A stretch of 64,000 nucleotides of DNA, taken from assembly GCA_032209605.1 (NCBI GenBank), contig JASFXZ010000076.1:744001-808000 (forward strand), in the 5' to 3' direction. Shown here piece by piece: positions 10,203-22,924 of the stretch. Within the stretch, counting starts at the first letter, position 1. The number at the start of each line of letters is the position of its first letter. Under the pieces are notes generated by a model. It saw nothing but the letters and a program-made list of their open reading frames with translations, was not told the DNA's origin and did no database searches. Both the position numbers and the translations under genes were made by a program. Source of the DNA: Mactromeris polynyma. Its lineage: Eukaryota; Mollusca; Bivalvia; Venerida; Mactridae.

Positions 10203-11050
10203 AAGCGAACATGGGATAGCTTAATAATGAGGCCGAGTTTTAAATTCCCGTTTGAACATTTGTTTTAACATTATGTCGCATTCATATCAATATATTAGGT
10301 ATTGACCTTCCAAAATAAATATTGACGCTTTTACTAATATTGACCTTAAATAGAAAATCAAATACATATTAAGCATTAACTCCATTTAACTATCACTATG
10401 AGGTGAAATGCTGTTCTTACCTAATTTATATTCACAATTAATTGACTTAGTTTTTAAAACTAAGTTTTCAGTTTCAGGAAAGTTTTAAGAAAAGTTTAGA
10501 GTATGTCTGTATGAACATGCCATTTTCACAAAATTATTACTTAGCATATTTTGATGGAAAAATATCTTTATATATATCTTTAAATATATTGTCTATTGTT
10601 GCAGCATGTGCAATCGAAACGTTTGGAAGTTTGACTTCTGCGGGAACCAAGATTTGAGAATTTTTGTTCTGTTAATATAAGATAATCACCCGTATCTACA
10701 GGAAAAAAAGCTATAGAGAAAAACTGTACATTAGCGAATTATCTGTCTTATCATCAAATATCGACAATGCATATTACATTTAATTTCAAAAATATGATTG
10801 TGTAAACAGTGACCGCTTAGGAAGGTGTTTAAGTGTATGTCAGCGAATGAAATCAGGTTATCTGCCCATTACACTATTACACCTGTACAGTTCCCGAGGT
10901 CACAGCGGTCAAACCTACAATATCTTTAAAATCTACACAATGTTAAAATAGTTTGGACGGTTTGATGTCCCGTGTTAACAACCCAATTATTAAGTATGAT
11001 GAGAAACTGTGATATAAATGTTGTTATTCCAATAAGAGTAGCATCTCGGG
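10203..11050. other. Gene-free AT-rich stretch
   Basis: No exon, repeat family or structured element recognised. Confidence 0.4.
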
Positions 11051-11059
11051 TGTTATAAG

Positions 11060-11672
11060 TAGGGACGTCAACGAATATTCGGATATTCGAATATTCGGAC
11101 GTACAAACGAATATGCGAATACTGATTCGGCATTCGAATATTAGATAAAAAGGTGTTTTTCAATATAATACTATAATAAGCGCATTAAATTTCAATGATC
11201 GGCATTATCGCATTGAATGACATTTTACGCGTGAAACTAATATCTACATGTGTTAATGGACATGTCATGTTGTACATTTGGTGTCAAAAGAGATATAACA
11301 CTCTGGTGATGACACTTAGGTTTTGAACATATTAGTAATAGCGGGATTTGACCAGTTTAAAAAACAAAATTGATAAGCATCAACTAAAAGTTAAACTTTC
11401 AAATGTATTATTATTAAATAAGAAGGTCGAATATTCGGTTAAAATATATTTAAAATTATATACAAAGTTGTGTTTCTCTAGTGATTGGTGGCAGCGTACA
11501 ATATCAGGAGCGATCTGAAGGCATCCAGTGTAGAGGCTGATACTACTCTAGTTGGTAGGAGGTTCCAATCTTGTACTGGCCAAGGGAAGAAGGAGTTTGC
11601 AAATGTCTGGTTTGTGATACGTTCCCATTATTATTATTCGAATTCCAAAATTGACATTCCTTGACATCCCTA
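11060..11672. mobile_element. hAT-type non-autonomous element, 613 bp
   Basis: Starts TAGGGACGTCAACGAATATTC and ends TTGACATCCCTA, flanked by GTTATAAG (11052-11059) and GTTATAAT (11673-11680), an 8-bp target duplication with one mismatch. Subterminal repeats of 'gaatattcg' are dense near the left end. No transposase is encoded. Confidence 0.75.
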
Positions 11673-11736
11673 GTTATAATTATAACAATATCCCTTATCA
11701 CCCTGACAGGCGTGTGCCATCTATATGTATTATATA

Positions 11737-11884
11737 CAGTCGAATACTTGGTATCATCCGAAATAAATAACAGGTCCCGTTGTATCTTTATTGGCACGTC
11801 GAATTGAAATGGGTTATTCGAAACCATGTATCATTCGAAATGAAAATTCGGACCCGATGAATTCGAATGAACGAGGTCCGACTG
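11737..11884. mobile_element. MITE-C copy (pogo/Tigger-like), left end truncated
   Basis: 'cagtcgaatacttggtatcatc' to 'cgaacgaggtccgactg' with flanking TA. Same family as 58410-58587, but lacking its first 30 or so bases. Confidence 0.7.
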
Positions 11885-11889
11885 TATAC

Positions 11890-13095
11890 CGTATACTGAA
11901 CGATAACGGGATTGTTCGAATATCCATGAGAGCCGAGTAAATATTGTCCGACCATACAATAGTTCGTATAGTCTAATATATTTCAACAACTGCTGTTTGT
12001 TCTGTATTCGTTATGTTCCGTAGTTACTGCATTCTACTTTACGAACATAGACGACGTTTTCGCACACAACAATGCTTGTCAAACCGGAAGAACGACCCAT
12101 TTGTACAGGACTTAAAACAAAACCGATTTTTCCAAACTGAGATTTGACTGTTTGTTGACACTTAAGTTTATTTGAAATTATAGTTCTCGGGAACGTAATG
12201 GAACGCAATCGATTGTGAATAGATCATTTCTGTAATTAACATTGAGAAACCTTGTGACCGCCCAGTGGGTAAAACAATTATAGATCTAATATCACATGTA
12301 AACTGACGATTGAGACTATGGCTGGTTTCAAACACTAAAAGACCGGTGTGGAGTTAGCAGTAATAACAGTAACAGCAGTAATACGCATCAATGCAGATAA
12401 TATTGCTAGAAGTAAGAGAATGGTCAGATTGAGATTCATTGTTGATACTACAAGCAATAAGGGGGATATGAGTGAGAGGATATACTGCTGCTAGCTCTGT
12501 TACGTTGCAAAACAGACGTTTTAAAGTTCTTAACTCTGATTTTCTTATCACGCACCAATCTGTCTGCAATCTTGCACAATCAAAATCACGTGGGCCATTT
12601 TTCATCGACTAAACCATCTGTTTGTTTGCAGACAAATCTTAATCTTAACTGGTTTAAGTTTTGCAACCAAACTACAACAAAACTAAAACCTCAAACCTGA
12701 ACCAGTTTTTGCAAAACAAATTCGCCCCTAGATGTTGACATTATTCCGATCAATTCTTATTTATTCACGTACCAAAGTAAATTTTCATAACTTTGAGGCG
12801 CCCTGAATACCAATCACCAATAGTTTCTAATGTTTACACACACGATGAACAGTTTCAGAACAGTGCAAACTAGCACACTAGTACTATGGAATGGCGCATT
12901 GACAAAACAGGGCCTCATCACGCAGATCCCCAAACTAAGAACATAGAATTAAGGGCGGGAAAGGGAACAGGAGTTAAATAAGTTTTAAAACTCAACACAG
13001 TTCATATAACCGACAAAGGAAGACTATGACCATCTCTTCATTGGATTGGACTATTAATGAAGTAATTTTTAGAGTCGTTTCCGTATTTTAAAATG
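11890..13095. other. Gene-free stretch
   Basis: Short minus-strand frames at 12011-12208 and 12354-12605 have no splice logic or recognisable motif. No repeat family identified. Confidence 0.4.
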
Positions 13096-13099
13096 TGTA

Positions 13100-13862
13100 C
13101 AGTAAAACCTAATTTTACAGACCACCTCCTAATTAAGACATCAATAATAAGACCGTATTTCATGGACGTGTTTTTAAATGTCCTTCCACAGTTTACTCAA
13201 TCATCAGACCCTCAATTCAGAACCCCTCACATTAGAACCTTCACAACAGAACCACTTACATAAGACCCCCTCACATAAGACCCCCTCACATTAGACCCTT
13301 CACATCAGACCCCCTCACATCAAACCCCCTAAAATCAGACCCCCTCACATAAGACCCCCTCACATAAGACCCCCTCACATTAGACCCCCTCACATAAGAC
13401 CCCCTCACATCAGACCCCCTCACATCAAACCCCCTAAAATCAGACCCCCTCATAAAGACCCCCTCACATAAGACCCCCTCACATCAGACCCCCTCACATA
13501 AGACCCCCTCACATCAGACCCCCTAACATCAGACCCCCTCACATAAGACCCCCTCGCTTCAGAACCCCTCACATTAGACCCCCGCACATCAGACCCCCTA
13601 ACATCAGACCCCCTCACATAAGACCCCCTAACATAAGATCCCCTCACATAAGACCCCCTCACATCAGAACCCTCACATCAGAACCCCTCACATAAGACCC
13701 CCTCACATAAGACCCCCTCACATTAGACCACCTCACATAAGACCCCCTCACATAAGACCACCTCACATAAGACCACCTCACATAAGACTCCCTCACATAA
13801 AACCCCCCTCACATAAGACCCCCTCACATAAGACCCCCTCACATAAGACCACCTTAGACCGA
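13100..13862. repeat. MITE-A left arm expanded into a 15-bp minisatellite
   Basis: 13098-13150 is a MITE-A start (TA, CAGTAAAACCT, 'cagaccacctcc'). From about 13200 it runs into about 43 units of 'gaccccctcacataa' (variants catcag, cattag, aaaatcag), ending at 'agaccaccttag'. On the minus strand it reads as RGSYV/RGSDV repeats simply because 15 is divisible by three. Confidence 0.85.
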
Positions 13863-14214
13863 CTTTTTTCACAACAAATCGTTGTGTTATAATCACGGTA
13901 ACACTGTATTGAATGTATACAAATGTGTCTGCTTTTCAAACAACTTCTTCTTTTGTAAGTATGAGCCCCTGGCATATTTTCGATGTTGCCATGGTGAATT
14001 AATGCTTTTTATGCTTCATATACGTTTGAGAATGCAAATATTTGCTGACCGAGTTGAACTATACTCAGCAAAACTAGAAACGGTCCTCCGTGTGGAAGTA
14101 ATGATTTTGAAATGTGTGAGGCTTGTAGTATTAAAATCAACACAGTAAATGAAGTTTTTACATTTGTGGATCCATATCAGTTGACAAAACTGAAACTTTT
14201 TAGAGACAGCGATC

Positions 14215-14232
14215 ATGGCGAAGTCGGAACCG
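14215..14232 (+). CDS. Possible first coding exon (MAKSEP)
   Basis: 'gatcATGGCGAAGTCGGAACCG' is followed by a perfect donor GTGAGT in phase 0, with a good start context. No downstream exon could be matched within the window, so this is weak. It may equally be chance. Confidence 0.2.
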
Positions 14233-14654
14233 GTGAGTAAACGGTGTATTTGGAGAAATCTTTACACGTGTGTATACGAGCGAGTAGTGCTGTTTTATTA
14301 ACCGCGAACGCATGAATATATTACCTGATTCATTCCTTTTAAAAAGGTGTATTGTAATGCTCGTGTTTTTCTGTGCGCTTATCGGAAAAAAACCGCTGAG
14401 TATGCGTTTTGATAATTGTAATTAAAACAGCTACTAGAGTTTTATGCTCGAGTGATTTAACTTACCTCAATTGACATGGAACGGTCCTGAATGTTCGTAC
14501 ACATGTTCTTGGTTAATTTATGAGCACTATATATACAACACTGAATGTGTAACATAAACATAGGGCGGTACTATGTCGGTTTAAAAATAGGGAGGTTTCT
14601 AATTTGGCTGAATTTATTACTTTCGATGATTGCTTTTGGGTTTACCATTACTCG

Positions 14655-14765
14655 CGCCATATTCAGTGGTTGGGAAGAACGCAGACGAATCTAGCTGATG
14701 GCGGGATTCGAACCTTTGCGCAGAGTGGGCTCTACCCTTTCGATCATAATGATTCCACTCTCAAA
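14655..14765 (-). repeat. tRNA-like SINE head, degenerate
   Basis: On the minus strand 'gggtagagcccactctgcgc' precedes 'aaggttcgaatcccgccatc', a B-box (GGTTCGAATCC). The A-box is weak. Confidence 0.4.
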
Positions 14766-14807
14766 ATACTTGCCCCGGATAATAATATTATTAGTATGAC
14801 AACAATA

Positions 14808-14960
14808 CACGTATTATGATGATAAAAGTATAAGGATGTTCAAAATAGTATGATGATATCACATTAAGATGATAACAATATTATGATGATAACAGTATTA
14901 GGATGATAATATTATTTTAGGATGATAATCACATTACGATGATAACAATAGTAAATAATT
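14808..14960. repeat. Imperfect 'gatgataacaatatta' minisatellite
   Basis: Seven or so degenerate units of 18-21 bp with 'gatgataa' cores. Confidence 0.6.
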
Positions 14961-15217
14961 AAATAGTTGTTCGATTCAGCAAACAGTGACTATAAGGAAC
15001 GTTGTATTCAAAATCAACTAGAATTTGACGACCAAAGAGCACGACGTAGATTTCAATTAGACATAGGTATATAAAACATATTTTATGCAAAGTATATACG
15101 AAGTATATTTCATTAGCATATCATACATATTCCCATAAGATGAAGGTATGAACTGGTTATTCGGATCCAAGATAACGTGATTTTATGATATCGAAGGATG
15201 AAAACGAAACTAGAATA

Positions 15218-15384
15218 CAATAAAACTTCAATAATAAGACCACCTCAAAATTAAGAACACAATTTAATACAGAAGTCCATTTTCACTGTTTCGCTCTTAA
15301 TTCAACCTCAATATTAAGGCCACCTCAATAAGAAGATCAGTGTTCAAGGGTTTCAAATGTGGTCTTAGTATTCAGGTTTTAATG
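15218..15384. mobile_element. MITE-A copy
   Basis: 'tacaataaaacttcaataataag' at the left and 'attcaggttttaatgta' at the right. Both termini carry point changes. Confidence 0.7.
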
Positions 15385-15385
15385 T

Positions 15386-16260
15386 ATTATGCATATAAAT
15401 ATAGAAACAGCTAGATACCAGTTTCTAGTTCCGCTTTCTCCTTTTTATACGTAATGTTCAAAGCTATATAGTCGTCAATAGCTAGACTAGACGTGCTAAA
15501 TGCATGAAATTCATATTGTGTTTGCAATATAGGAAACATTCTTACCTAGGTATAGACAGGTTAATTAAATCCAAGTTGTAAAGTAGATAGAATAAATAGT
15601 TCACGTTTATCAGCGAGTTAAATACTAATGTTATTCAGCTATATATACACCTCAAATTAGACGTTCATTTTTATCATACAATATATCACACCCGGTAATA
15701 ACTAGTGATATAAACTAATATTTACTCCCGTATGAAGCTATCTAAATACTTGTATATCCTTATGTTAAACTTTATACAGAGCGTAAAGAAATGTACACCC
15801 TTCTGCTATAGTTTACGTGTATTTTGAAGGTATAAATGCGCGGTATTTACTCTGCTAAATAATCGATATTTTCAACACTCCAAAAGATTTTTCCTTTACA
15901 CGATTGTCCAGTTAGAAAAAAAACCAATACTGTAATGTAATGTTTAGTAATTATATGTATGAAAAACCGTTGAAGGAAAAAAATATTTTTTATAATCTTC
16001 ACCCATTCAAATCTACTTCATTGAATAGGGTTTTGAAATATACATACTATGAAACGAATTTGACCTTGGTAATACTCTGTCGTTTATTCATTATAAATGC
16101 GCTACTATATAGCTTTTATCATAATCAATATTCAGTATACTTTGAAGGTAATTGTCAAGGGAACTAACTCGTATATAGTGTGTACATAAAAGTCTCGTAG
16201 TGTTACTTCCCTTGTTTTATAGATATCAATATGTCTGTTATCATTGTACACGGCGGCTAT
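15386..16260. other. Gene-free AT-rich stretch
   Basis: The 15940-16167 frame is AT-rich with no domain or splice support. Nothing else recognised. Confidence 0.4.
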
Positions 16261-16263
16261 GTA

Positions 16264-16442
16264 CAATAAACCCTCGGTAATAAGACCACCCTTGGGACCC
16301 ATGAAAACTGGTCTTATTATTGAGGTGGTCTTACTATTGAGCTTGAATAAAAGAGCAAATCAGTGAAAATGAACTTTAAAATTGTGTTCTTAATTTCGAG
16401 GTGGTCTAAATATTGAGATGGTGTTTAGATGAGGTTTTTCTG
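16264..16442. mobile_element. MITE-A copy
   Basis: 'gtacaataaaccctcggtaataagacc' at the left and 'gatgaggtttttctgta' at the right, with the typical centre. Confidence 0.75.
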
Positions 16443-16784
16443 TATGTATATATTAAGATAAAAAAACTGGCTGCTCAGCAAAATCAGCATTATAATTTTG
16501 TAAACTGTAATTTTAGAATATATTATTTAATTAAATACTTTCTAAGGATGCAAACTCAGAAAAAAAAATCAAAATCTGTACGGGTCGATCAATATTGAAC
16601 TAATTCATTGTTTACATGGGAACGAAATATTCTGTTTGTTTACATCCAATGTGGAGTGCATATGCTTCGTGCACAAGTAGTCCTTACTAGTCTATATGGT
16701 CCGGATAAAGACGACTACTATTGTTATTACTGTTGTCTTATTGGTTAACAAATGTTGATACATCTGACAAAGACCCCGACCATC

Positions 16785-17062
16785 CTTGTTTCATCGGGTT
16801 TAACGCCGTTTCTCAACGATATTTCAGTTATATACGGCGGCCGGTTCACCTAACCAATTTTTTCCTGGACTGAATTCTTACCAGTACTAACTTTACCCTT
16901 CCACAAGGAGCCGGCAACTTCTCCACATGTGGAGGAAAATCGACATTTTTGTCAAATTTTCATGGAAGGGTATGACCTGCCGCGACCGGGAATCGAACCC
17001 ATATCCCCGGGTTACAAGTCCATCGCACTAACCACTGGACCACGGCCGCGGCTCAGACAATC
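16785..17062 (-). mobile_element. tRNA-derived SINE
   Basis: On the minus strand the head reads 'gtggtccagtggttagtgcg' (A-box), 'gacttgtaaccc' (anticodon-loop region) and 'gggttcgattcccgg' (B-box). It is followed by a tRNA-unrelated body with 'ggagaagttgccggctcc' and a tail 'cggcgttaaacccgatgaaac'. A degenerate relative lies at 25535-25740. Confidence 0.65.
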
Positions 17063-17164
17063 CTTAAACAATTGTTTGTTTGGAGTTACGCGACCGACTC
17101 ATGAACAATACCTCCACTCTCAACTTATACTTCATGCACAAGTGGTTCTTACTTGATCTAATTA

Positions 17165-17346
17165 CGGTGAAACTTCGATAATAAGACCACTATTGCCTCT
17201 GAAGAAACGGTCGGCCTTATTAATGGGGGTGACACAATAATTTAGTTAAAATTGTGTTTGAATTATTTTAAACTGGTCCATGAAAATACGGTCTTATTAA
17301 TGAGCCAGCCTTAATGTTGAGGTGGTCGTCAAGTGAGGTTTTACTG
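17165..17346. mobile_element. MITE-A copy, diverged
   Basis: 'acggtgaaacttcgataataag' at the left and 'gtgaggttttactgta' at the right. Confidence 0.65.
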
Positions 17347-17659
17347 TAGCTGTTATTGCATTTTATAACCTGGATTCAATCAGCTGACTATTCAAATTTG
17401 TTGTTCATGTTGTAAAAGATCTCCCGTAACAATGTTATAAATCCTACGGGATTGTGCCCGATGCATTACCACATTCGATTTATTTCTTGCCCTGAAACGG
17501 TGGGAAATATTATAATCCCCTTTTGAAAAAAATGAATCAGGAGATAATTAATTTCCCTTATTTAAAATCGAATATCTCCGATAGGTGTCGCTAGCAGGTG
17601 CTTGCGCACGAGATTTTCATGTTAGTGTTTTTATGTTTAGAAAGTCTTTCAGCTTTCGA

Positions 17660-17870
17660 CAGACGACACAGAATAAAACCCAATTCGATAAGGCTTTCTT
17701 TATCGATGTATACATTATATTGGATATAGGGTGGGCAGGTTGTTTAAATCATATTTTCAATTATGAACGGATGAATAGGTTGTATACAACACCCCTATAC
17801 TCGATATTTAGTTCAACACGATAGTGAAAGAAATAGCGAATTTGAGTTATAATACCTGTTTTCGCTATAA
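17660..17870. repeat. Dispersed repeat, inverted partner of 3420-3610
   Basis: Reverse-complement similarity over about 190 bp, including 'gaaatagcgaatttgagtta' and 'ataggttgtatacaacacccctat'. Confidence 0.5.
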
Positions 17871-17871
17871 A

Positions 17872-18690
17872 GTATATTATGGAATGTTATTATATGCAAC
17901 CATATGTAACGAGGTTATAAACAGTCATGTCATCAGTTATACATCTACATGAACTGTGTTAACCATGTTGTATAATGAGTATGTTATTCGGTCACGCCAA
18001 TACAGTCGGGTACCCAAGTGCTACTTATATATATCACAAATTAAATAGTAGTTTGAAACGAATGATGTTTTGTCTTGCTTATCGGACGTGGTTCAGTTGT
18101 AAGGAAATACTTTTTCAATTTGTGAACTCTTACTCTATAGTGCGTGTGTGTACCTTAGAAGGGGAGACTACTCTGTATAATTCGGTTACGTCATGTGTAC
18201 AGTTACCTCTCGTGTAAAAGGAACTAATCGTAGGAAGCAAAACATGAGTTTTTATTACAAGAAATTAAACAATGAATTAAGATGGCTAATACACTTTATA
18301 TTATAGCTTGTCCGCACAATGTGTTATGCGAGAATAGTATTGATTAAAATGTACTGCTGTAATCCTTATATCGCGCTTTTGAACTTGACAAAATATTTTT
18401 CTGCCATTCATGTAGTCTGAAAAAAGGATCTGCGCTTATGGCCTAGCTATTGATCTGCATATCTAACTGGTCCGACCAACTTCATAAAAAAATATTATAG
18501 AATTATATTAGGGAAATATCTTCAAACCGCGATAAATCAAAGTCTTATCTTTCGTTTGCAAACAAATGTTAGCGATAAAACCTCTCACTTTACTATGGTG
18601 TAAATATTGTGTTGTTGAAATAAGTCGGGGCGAAAACAATATCTCTGAATTTAAATGGTTTCCTATAGAGGTATATAATGTGTGCAGAGA
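17872..18690. other. Gene-free stretch
   Basis: The frames at 17975-18217 and 18508-18754 lack splice sites or motifs. No repeat recognised. Confidence 0.4.
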
Positions 18691-18694
18691 TATA

Positions 18695-18872
18695 CAGTTA
18701 AACCTCAATAATAATACCACATGTGGGACCCTTGAAAACTGGTCTTATTATTGAGGTGGTCTTAATATTGAGGCTGAATGAAAAGCAAAACAGTGAAAAT
18801 GGACTTGAAAATTGTGTTCTTAATTTCGAGGTGGTCTTGTTATTGAGGTGGTCTTAAAGGGAGGTTTTACTG
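18695..18872. mobile_element. MITE-A copy, complete
   Basis: TA plus CAGTTAAACCTCAATAATAA at the left and 'gggaggttttactg' plus TA at the right. Confidence 0.8.
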
Positions 18873-19637
18873 TATTAGAGTTCAACACAGCCACTGACAA
18901 CGTGGTTTATACGTTATTAATAATATATATAAATCCTAAGTACAACCTGTAAATGAAACTGTTCTTTTAATATGATTTCTATTTGGAGTTCAGCGAAGTT
19001 AAAGTACGTTTTATCGTGAACTATAATAAAGCAAGCCAAATCTTTAATCTAATTCTATATTTCCGTCTGAAAAATAGTTTTGCATACTGCCATGAAAAAC
19101 AAATTGGCGTTTACACATGGCTAGATGGACTACTAATGTAATACTGCGAATTATAACGTTTCATCATTTTCAAACCGCCTTTTTACCCAAAATATCGTTA
19201 TAGAGTGAATATTTGATTTGATCTGACGAATTTTTACTAAGTATAGTCCGAAAATATTAACCACATCCTGACCTTTATGCACGAATATATTATACATCGA
19301 TTATGCTGATGGAAATTATTGCATTTTCGAATTTCTTTCAGTATATGTTATAGAATGACCAGACGTGTTCAACAGTAGCCGAAGATAATCGTATACGAGA
19401 CGAAGATAAGATTAGATAATCAGTCTACTGTAAAATTATTCTTACAATGGTCACGACATTCTCGGCAGCTCTCAGGCATTTCCGTACCATTTCGTTACTC
19501 GGATAACACTTGACGTAGTTGGCCGAGGATTTCCGAATGAGGTCACGAGGATCAGGTTAATTAGTCCGAGTAATATCATAATGGAATGAATTAACTCATT
19601 TTGACATATGCATGCGCAGATAAAGAGTGATACAACA

Positions 19638-19757
19638 CATTTTAAGTCCATTTTCACTGTTTTGCCCTTTATTCGACCTCAATATTAAGACCACGTCAAT
19701 AAGAAGACCGGTTTTTCAAGAGTCCCACGGGTGGTCTTATTATCAAGGTTTAACTGT
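19638..19757. mobile_element. MITE-A, partial copy (right two thirds)
   Basis: 'aagtccattttcactgttttgccc' through 'gtggtcttattatcaaggtttaactgta'. The left terminus is missing. Confidence 0.7.
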
Positions 19758-19917
19758 ATGAATTTTTTATCAACGCAAGTTTATTTGTGATCATGGTACA
19801 ACGCCATTCTCGTCAGCTCTCGGATATTTCCGTACCACTTCGTTATCCTAATAACACCCTCTAGTGTATGTAAGGCGGAGCACTATGTGGCAAAACTCAA
19901 CATTTTGTGCGGTCAAG

Positions 19918-20086
19918 AAATAGTTAAAACTCACATATTTCAGTCTTCATATAGCTTAGATTTTAGATTCATCAGCACTCAAGCGTTCATGCCGCCATCT
20001 TGTTTTCATGATATTCGAATGAAATATCCGAAAGTAGTCGAACATCCGAGGCACTTGACGTAGTTGACCGAGGTTTTCCGAATCTA
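19918..20086. repeat. Dispersed repeat, copy 2 (partner at 47-222)
   Basis: See 47-222; about 85-90 percent alike by eye. Confidence 0.6.
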
Positions 20087-20208
20087 TTCACAAGTAAAAT
20101 CATGATAACACTTCACTGGTAGACGGTAGATAAAATAATATAGGTCAGAATTACATAAATTATGTCATGATGTGCACAGTAAAACTAAGAGACAATACAT
20201 ACCGTATA

Positions 20209-20504
20209 CAGCATAACCTCAATAATAAGACCACCCTTGTGACCCATTGAAAACTGGTCTTAATATCGAGGCAGTCCTAATATTGAGGTTGAATCAAGAG
20301 CAAAACAAGTGAAATGGACTTGCAACTATGTGTTCTTAATTTGGTGGTGTTATTATTGAGGTGGTCTTATTATTGAGGTGGTCTTATTATTGAGGTGGTC
20401 TTATTATTGAGGTGGTCTTATTATTGAGATTGTCTTATTATTAAGGTGGTCTTATTATTGAGGTGGTCTTATTATTGAGGTGGTCTTTAAGGGAGGTTTT
20501 ACTG
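20209..20504. mobile_element. MITE-A copy with internal 17-bp tandem expansion
   Basis: Ordinary MITE-A ends (TA, CAGCATAACCTCAATAATAAG ... GGGAGGTTTTACTG, TA). In the right half the motif 'gtggtcttattattgag' is repeated about eight times (20340-20490), making this copy about 110 bp longer than normal. Confidence 0.85.
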
Positions 20505-21344
20505 TATGTGATATAGTACAGGCGGGTGAACACTTCTGCCCAGTATAGGAAAGGATCTCATGTCACTAAAGTTGTACTATACGAACTAGTCACTGGTAAA
20601 AATCTGAGATGGAACAATCTTTTTTTGAAAGAAGAAAAAAACAAGTCTACAAACATAATTCATTTTTTATTAGTTTAGAAGTATCAAGTGAACCAATAAC
20701 GACTGCGACATGATTACCATTTTTAGTTTCTGAAAAAAGAAAAAAAATGCAATAGTAATGTTCAAAACTATACTATGCCAATCGTCGAAGCGTCGCACCA
20801 ATGTGTATGGAAGACCTTAAGAAGCAGTCACGTCTACTAGTAAAACATTCCATACCAAATAAAGAAGACATTGTAAGCACAAAGCATTGTCCTTAGTACA
20901 TTGTGTCAATATGTGAATGCTTTGCCTATATCTTTAGTTGAAGCTGTGTTATGCTATATGTATTCTTTATACTAGATGTTACTACATAGTCGGTTGTAAA
21001 AGCTCTTTATTAAATAACTATTAATTATTAGCCCTTAAACACAGCATTTGCCTCGTCCAATAATACAAAGACCTCCTCTATAACAGTGCCAATATCTATA
21101 TCACTTTTCGGCCCGGGGCCGCTAACTGATATTGATATTGGCCCGCATTTTAAAGAATTTGATTGGCTTATTAAACAGGGCCAAAAAATGATATAGATTC
21201 GCAGCTGGAAATTCGGAAACGGCAGCCATTTTATTTTAAAGTCAGTATTTAAACGTTCGTCGACAGTTTTTAGCACAGAACTAATTCATAGTTTTAGCGT
21301 ATACAAAAAAAAACATCCTTTATTTATAAGTACATGAAATTATT

Positions 21345-21482
21345 TAATAAAATTGTCATTAAATAAGTGATTTGACATTGACCCTGTTATTTGTCCTCGG
21401 GACAGTCGTATTGGTTATCGTGCCAATACGACTGCCCTCGGACAAATAACAGGGCCAATATCAAATCACTTATTTATTAACA
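21345..21482. repeat. Palindrome 1 of the fold-back element
   Basis: 'aataagtgatttgacattg' ... 'caatatcaaatcacttattt' arms of about 60 bases enclose a second hairpin, CAGTCGTATTGG / CCAATACGACTG. Confidence 0.8.
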
Positions 21483-22127
21483 TATAATATTCCATATACT
21501 AGATGTTACTATGTAGTCGGTTGTAAAAGCTCTATATCTGAGCTTATGTTATTTGTTATAATGTCTTGCCGACTTAAAATAAAAGTTATTGCATTGTTGT
21601 TGTATTGTAGCAAGGAGACACGAATTCTCGTATATTTATCTCGCGTTTCGTGACTTAATTGTTCACGATATCGCTATTTTAGTATATGAACTGTCGAATA
21701 AAGGAATCAACTCCTATCTTTCGTACAAAATGACTTAAGTGCGTTTATACTTTCTCTTGACTGTATGATCTGGGTTTAGTAACTTTAATATCATACAAAG
21801 AAGTACAAACACACCATTACCAATGGCATCTTTCAGTATGGCCTTGCCTCGTGAAATGTTTTACATGTATTATCATTTGCCTTGCATCTCGGGCATGTAA
21901 GAGATATGTTATATGAGTATTATATGTAGCTACACATATATCCTTGATATTATGGTTCTGCATTAAAAAAAAGCTGTAATTGCTAAATCGCATTAAATTG
22001 TTCTGAAAGGGGTTTGACCACGGAATTCACACTTCTTGTATTTGTTGAAAGAACGGCTTAGTTACTCAAGAAGCAATCATCGATAGTGATATAGGCATAA
22101 ATTGTAAGAACTTATTTCACAATATAT

Positions 22128-22214
22128 GTTAATAAATAAGTGATTTGATATTGGCCCTGTTATTTGTCCCGAGGACAAATAACAGGGCCAATGTCAAATC
22201 ACTTATTTATTGAC
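22128..22214. repeat. Palindrome 2 of the fold-back element
   Basis: 'aataaataagtgatttgata' ... 'tgtcaaatcacttatttatt' with a near-zero loop at 'gtcccgaggac'. Same arms as palindrome 1 without the extra central hairpin. Confidence 0.85.
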
Positions 22215-22924
22215 AATTTTATTAAATAACTTCATGTACTTATAAATAAAGGATTCAAAGTTTAAACACTAAATTTATTAAAAAAATTATTAACATATAA
22301 CAAAGAACAACTCTTAAATACATAACAAAAATAAACCAATGTTTCTGTTTTTCTTTGTCCATGTATCAACATACTAATACAAACTTAAAAATCAAATGGC
22401 TGCCGTTTCCGAATTTCCAGCTGCGAATCTGTATCATTTTTTGGCCCTGTTCAATTAGCCAATCAAATTCTTTAAAATGCGGGCCAATATCAATATCAGT
22501 TAGCGGCCCGGGCCGAAAAGTGATATAGATATTGGCACTGTTATAGAGGAGGCCTTTGTATTATTGGACGAGGCAAATGCTGTGTCTAAGGGCTAATAAT
22601 TAATAGTTATTTAATAATCGGTGATACAAAATTATGTTTGAACTGGTTGAACTTGTCTACACGCCGTGACAAAATTTCCCTACATCATTACCAAATAAAT
22701 ACAGACATCGAAAATGGAAGTGTCTGGTAATTCACAAAGATATATTTAAATCATGTCATGAGATTTGTTTCTTGACATTGTTCGGCGCTTTCCTTTGAGG
22801 GGAGCTCTTGTAACTGTTACATGATCAGGAAATATTTCACAGTCTTATTTTACTAAATGCGAGTGAACACTGCATACGGTGTTTGCACATATTAATGCTT
22901 AGTGTAACCCGATTTGCGATTTGG

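Larger units (their letters stand above)
20965..22622. mobile_element. Fold-back element with long nested inverted repeats, about 1.6 kb
   Basis: The left arm (from about 21009, 'ttattaaataactattaattattagccc', to about 21400) is repeated in inverse at about 22190-22620, interrupted in the right arm by about 130 bp at 22256-22385. Each arm also contains a cruciform-forming palindrome. A 44-bp direct repeat ('actagatgttac...gtcggttgtaaaagctct') sits at 20965-21008 and again inside at 21490-21533. No transposase frame; the minus-strand frame at 21028-21276 lies in the arm and is not a gene. Confidence 0.7.

Noticed and set aside
13450..13662. Minus-strand RGSYV/RGSDV repeat protein
   Set aside because: The 15-bp minisatellite is divisible by three and so stays open; no ATG context, splice site or domain supports a gene.
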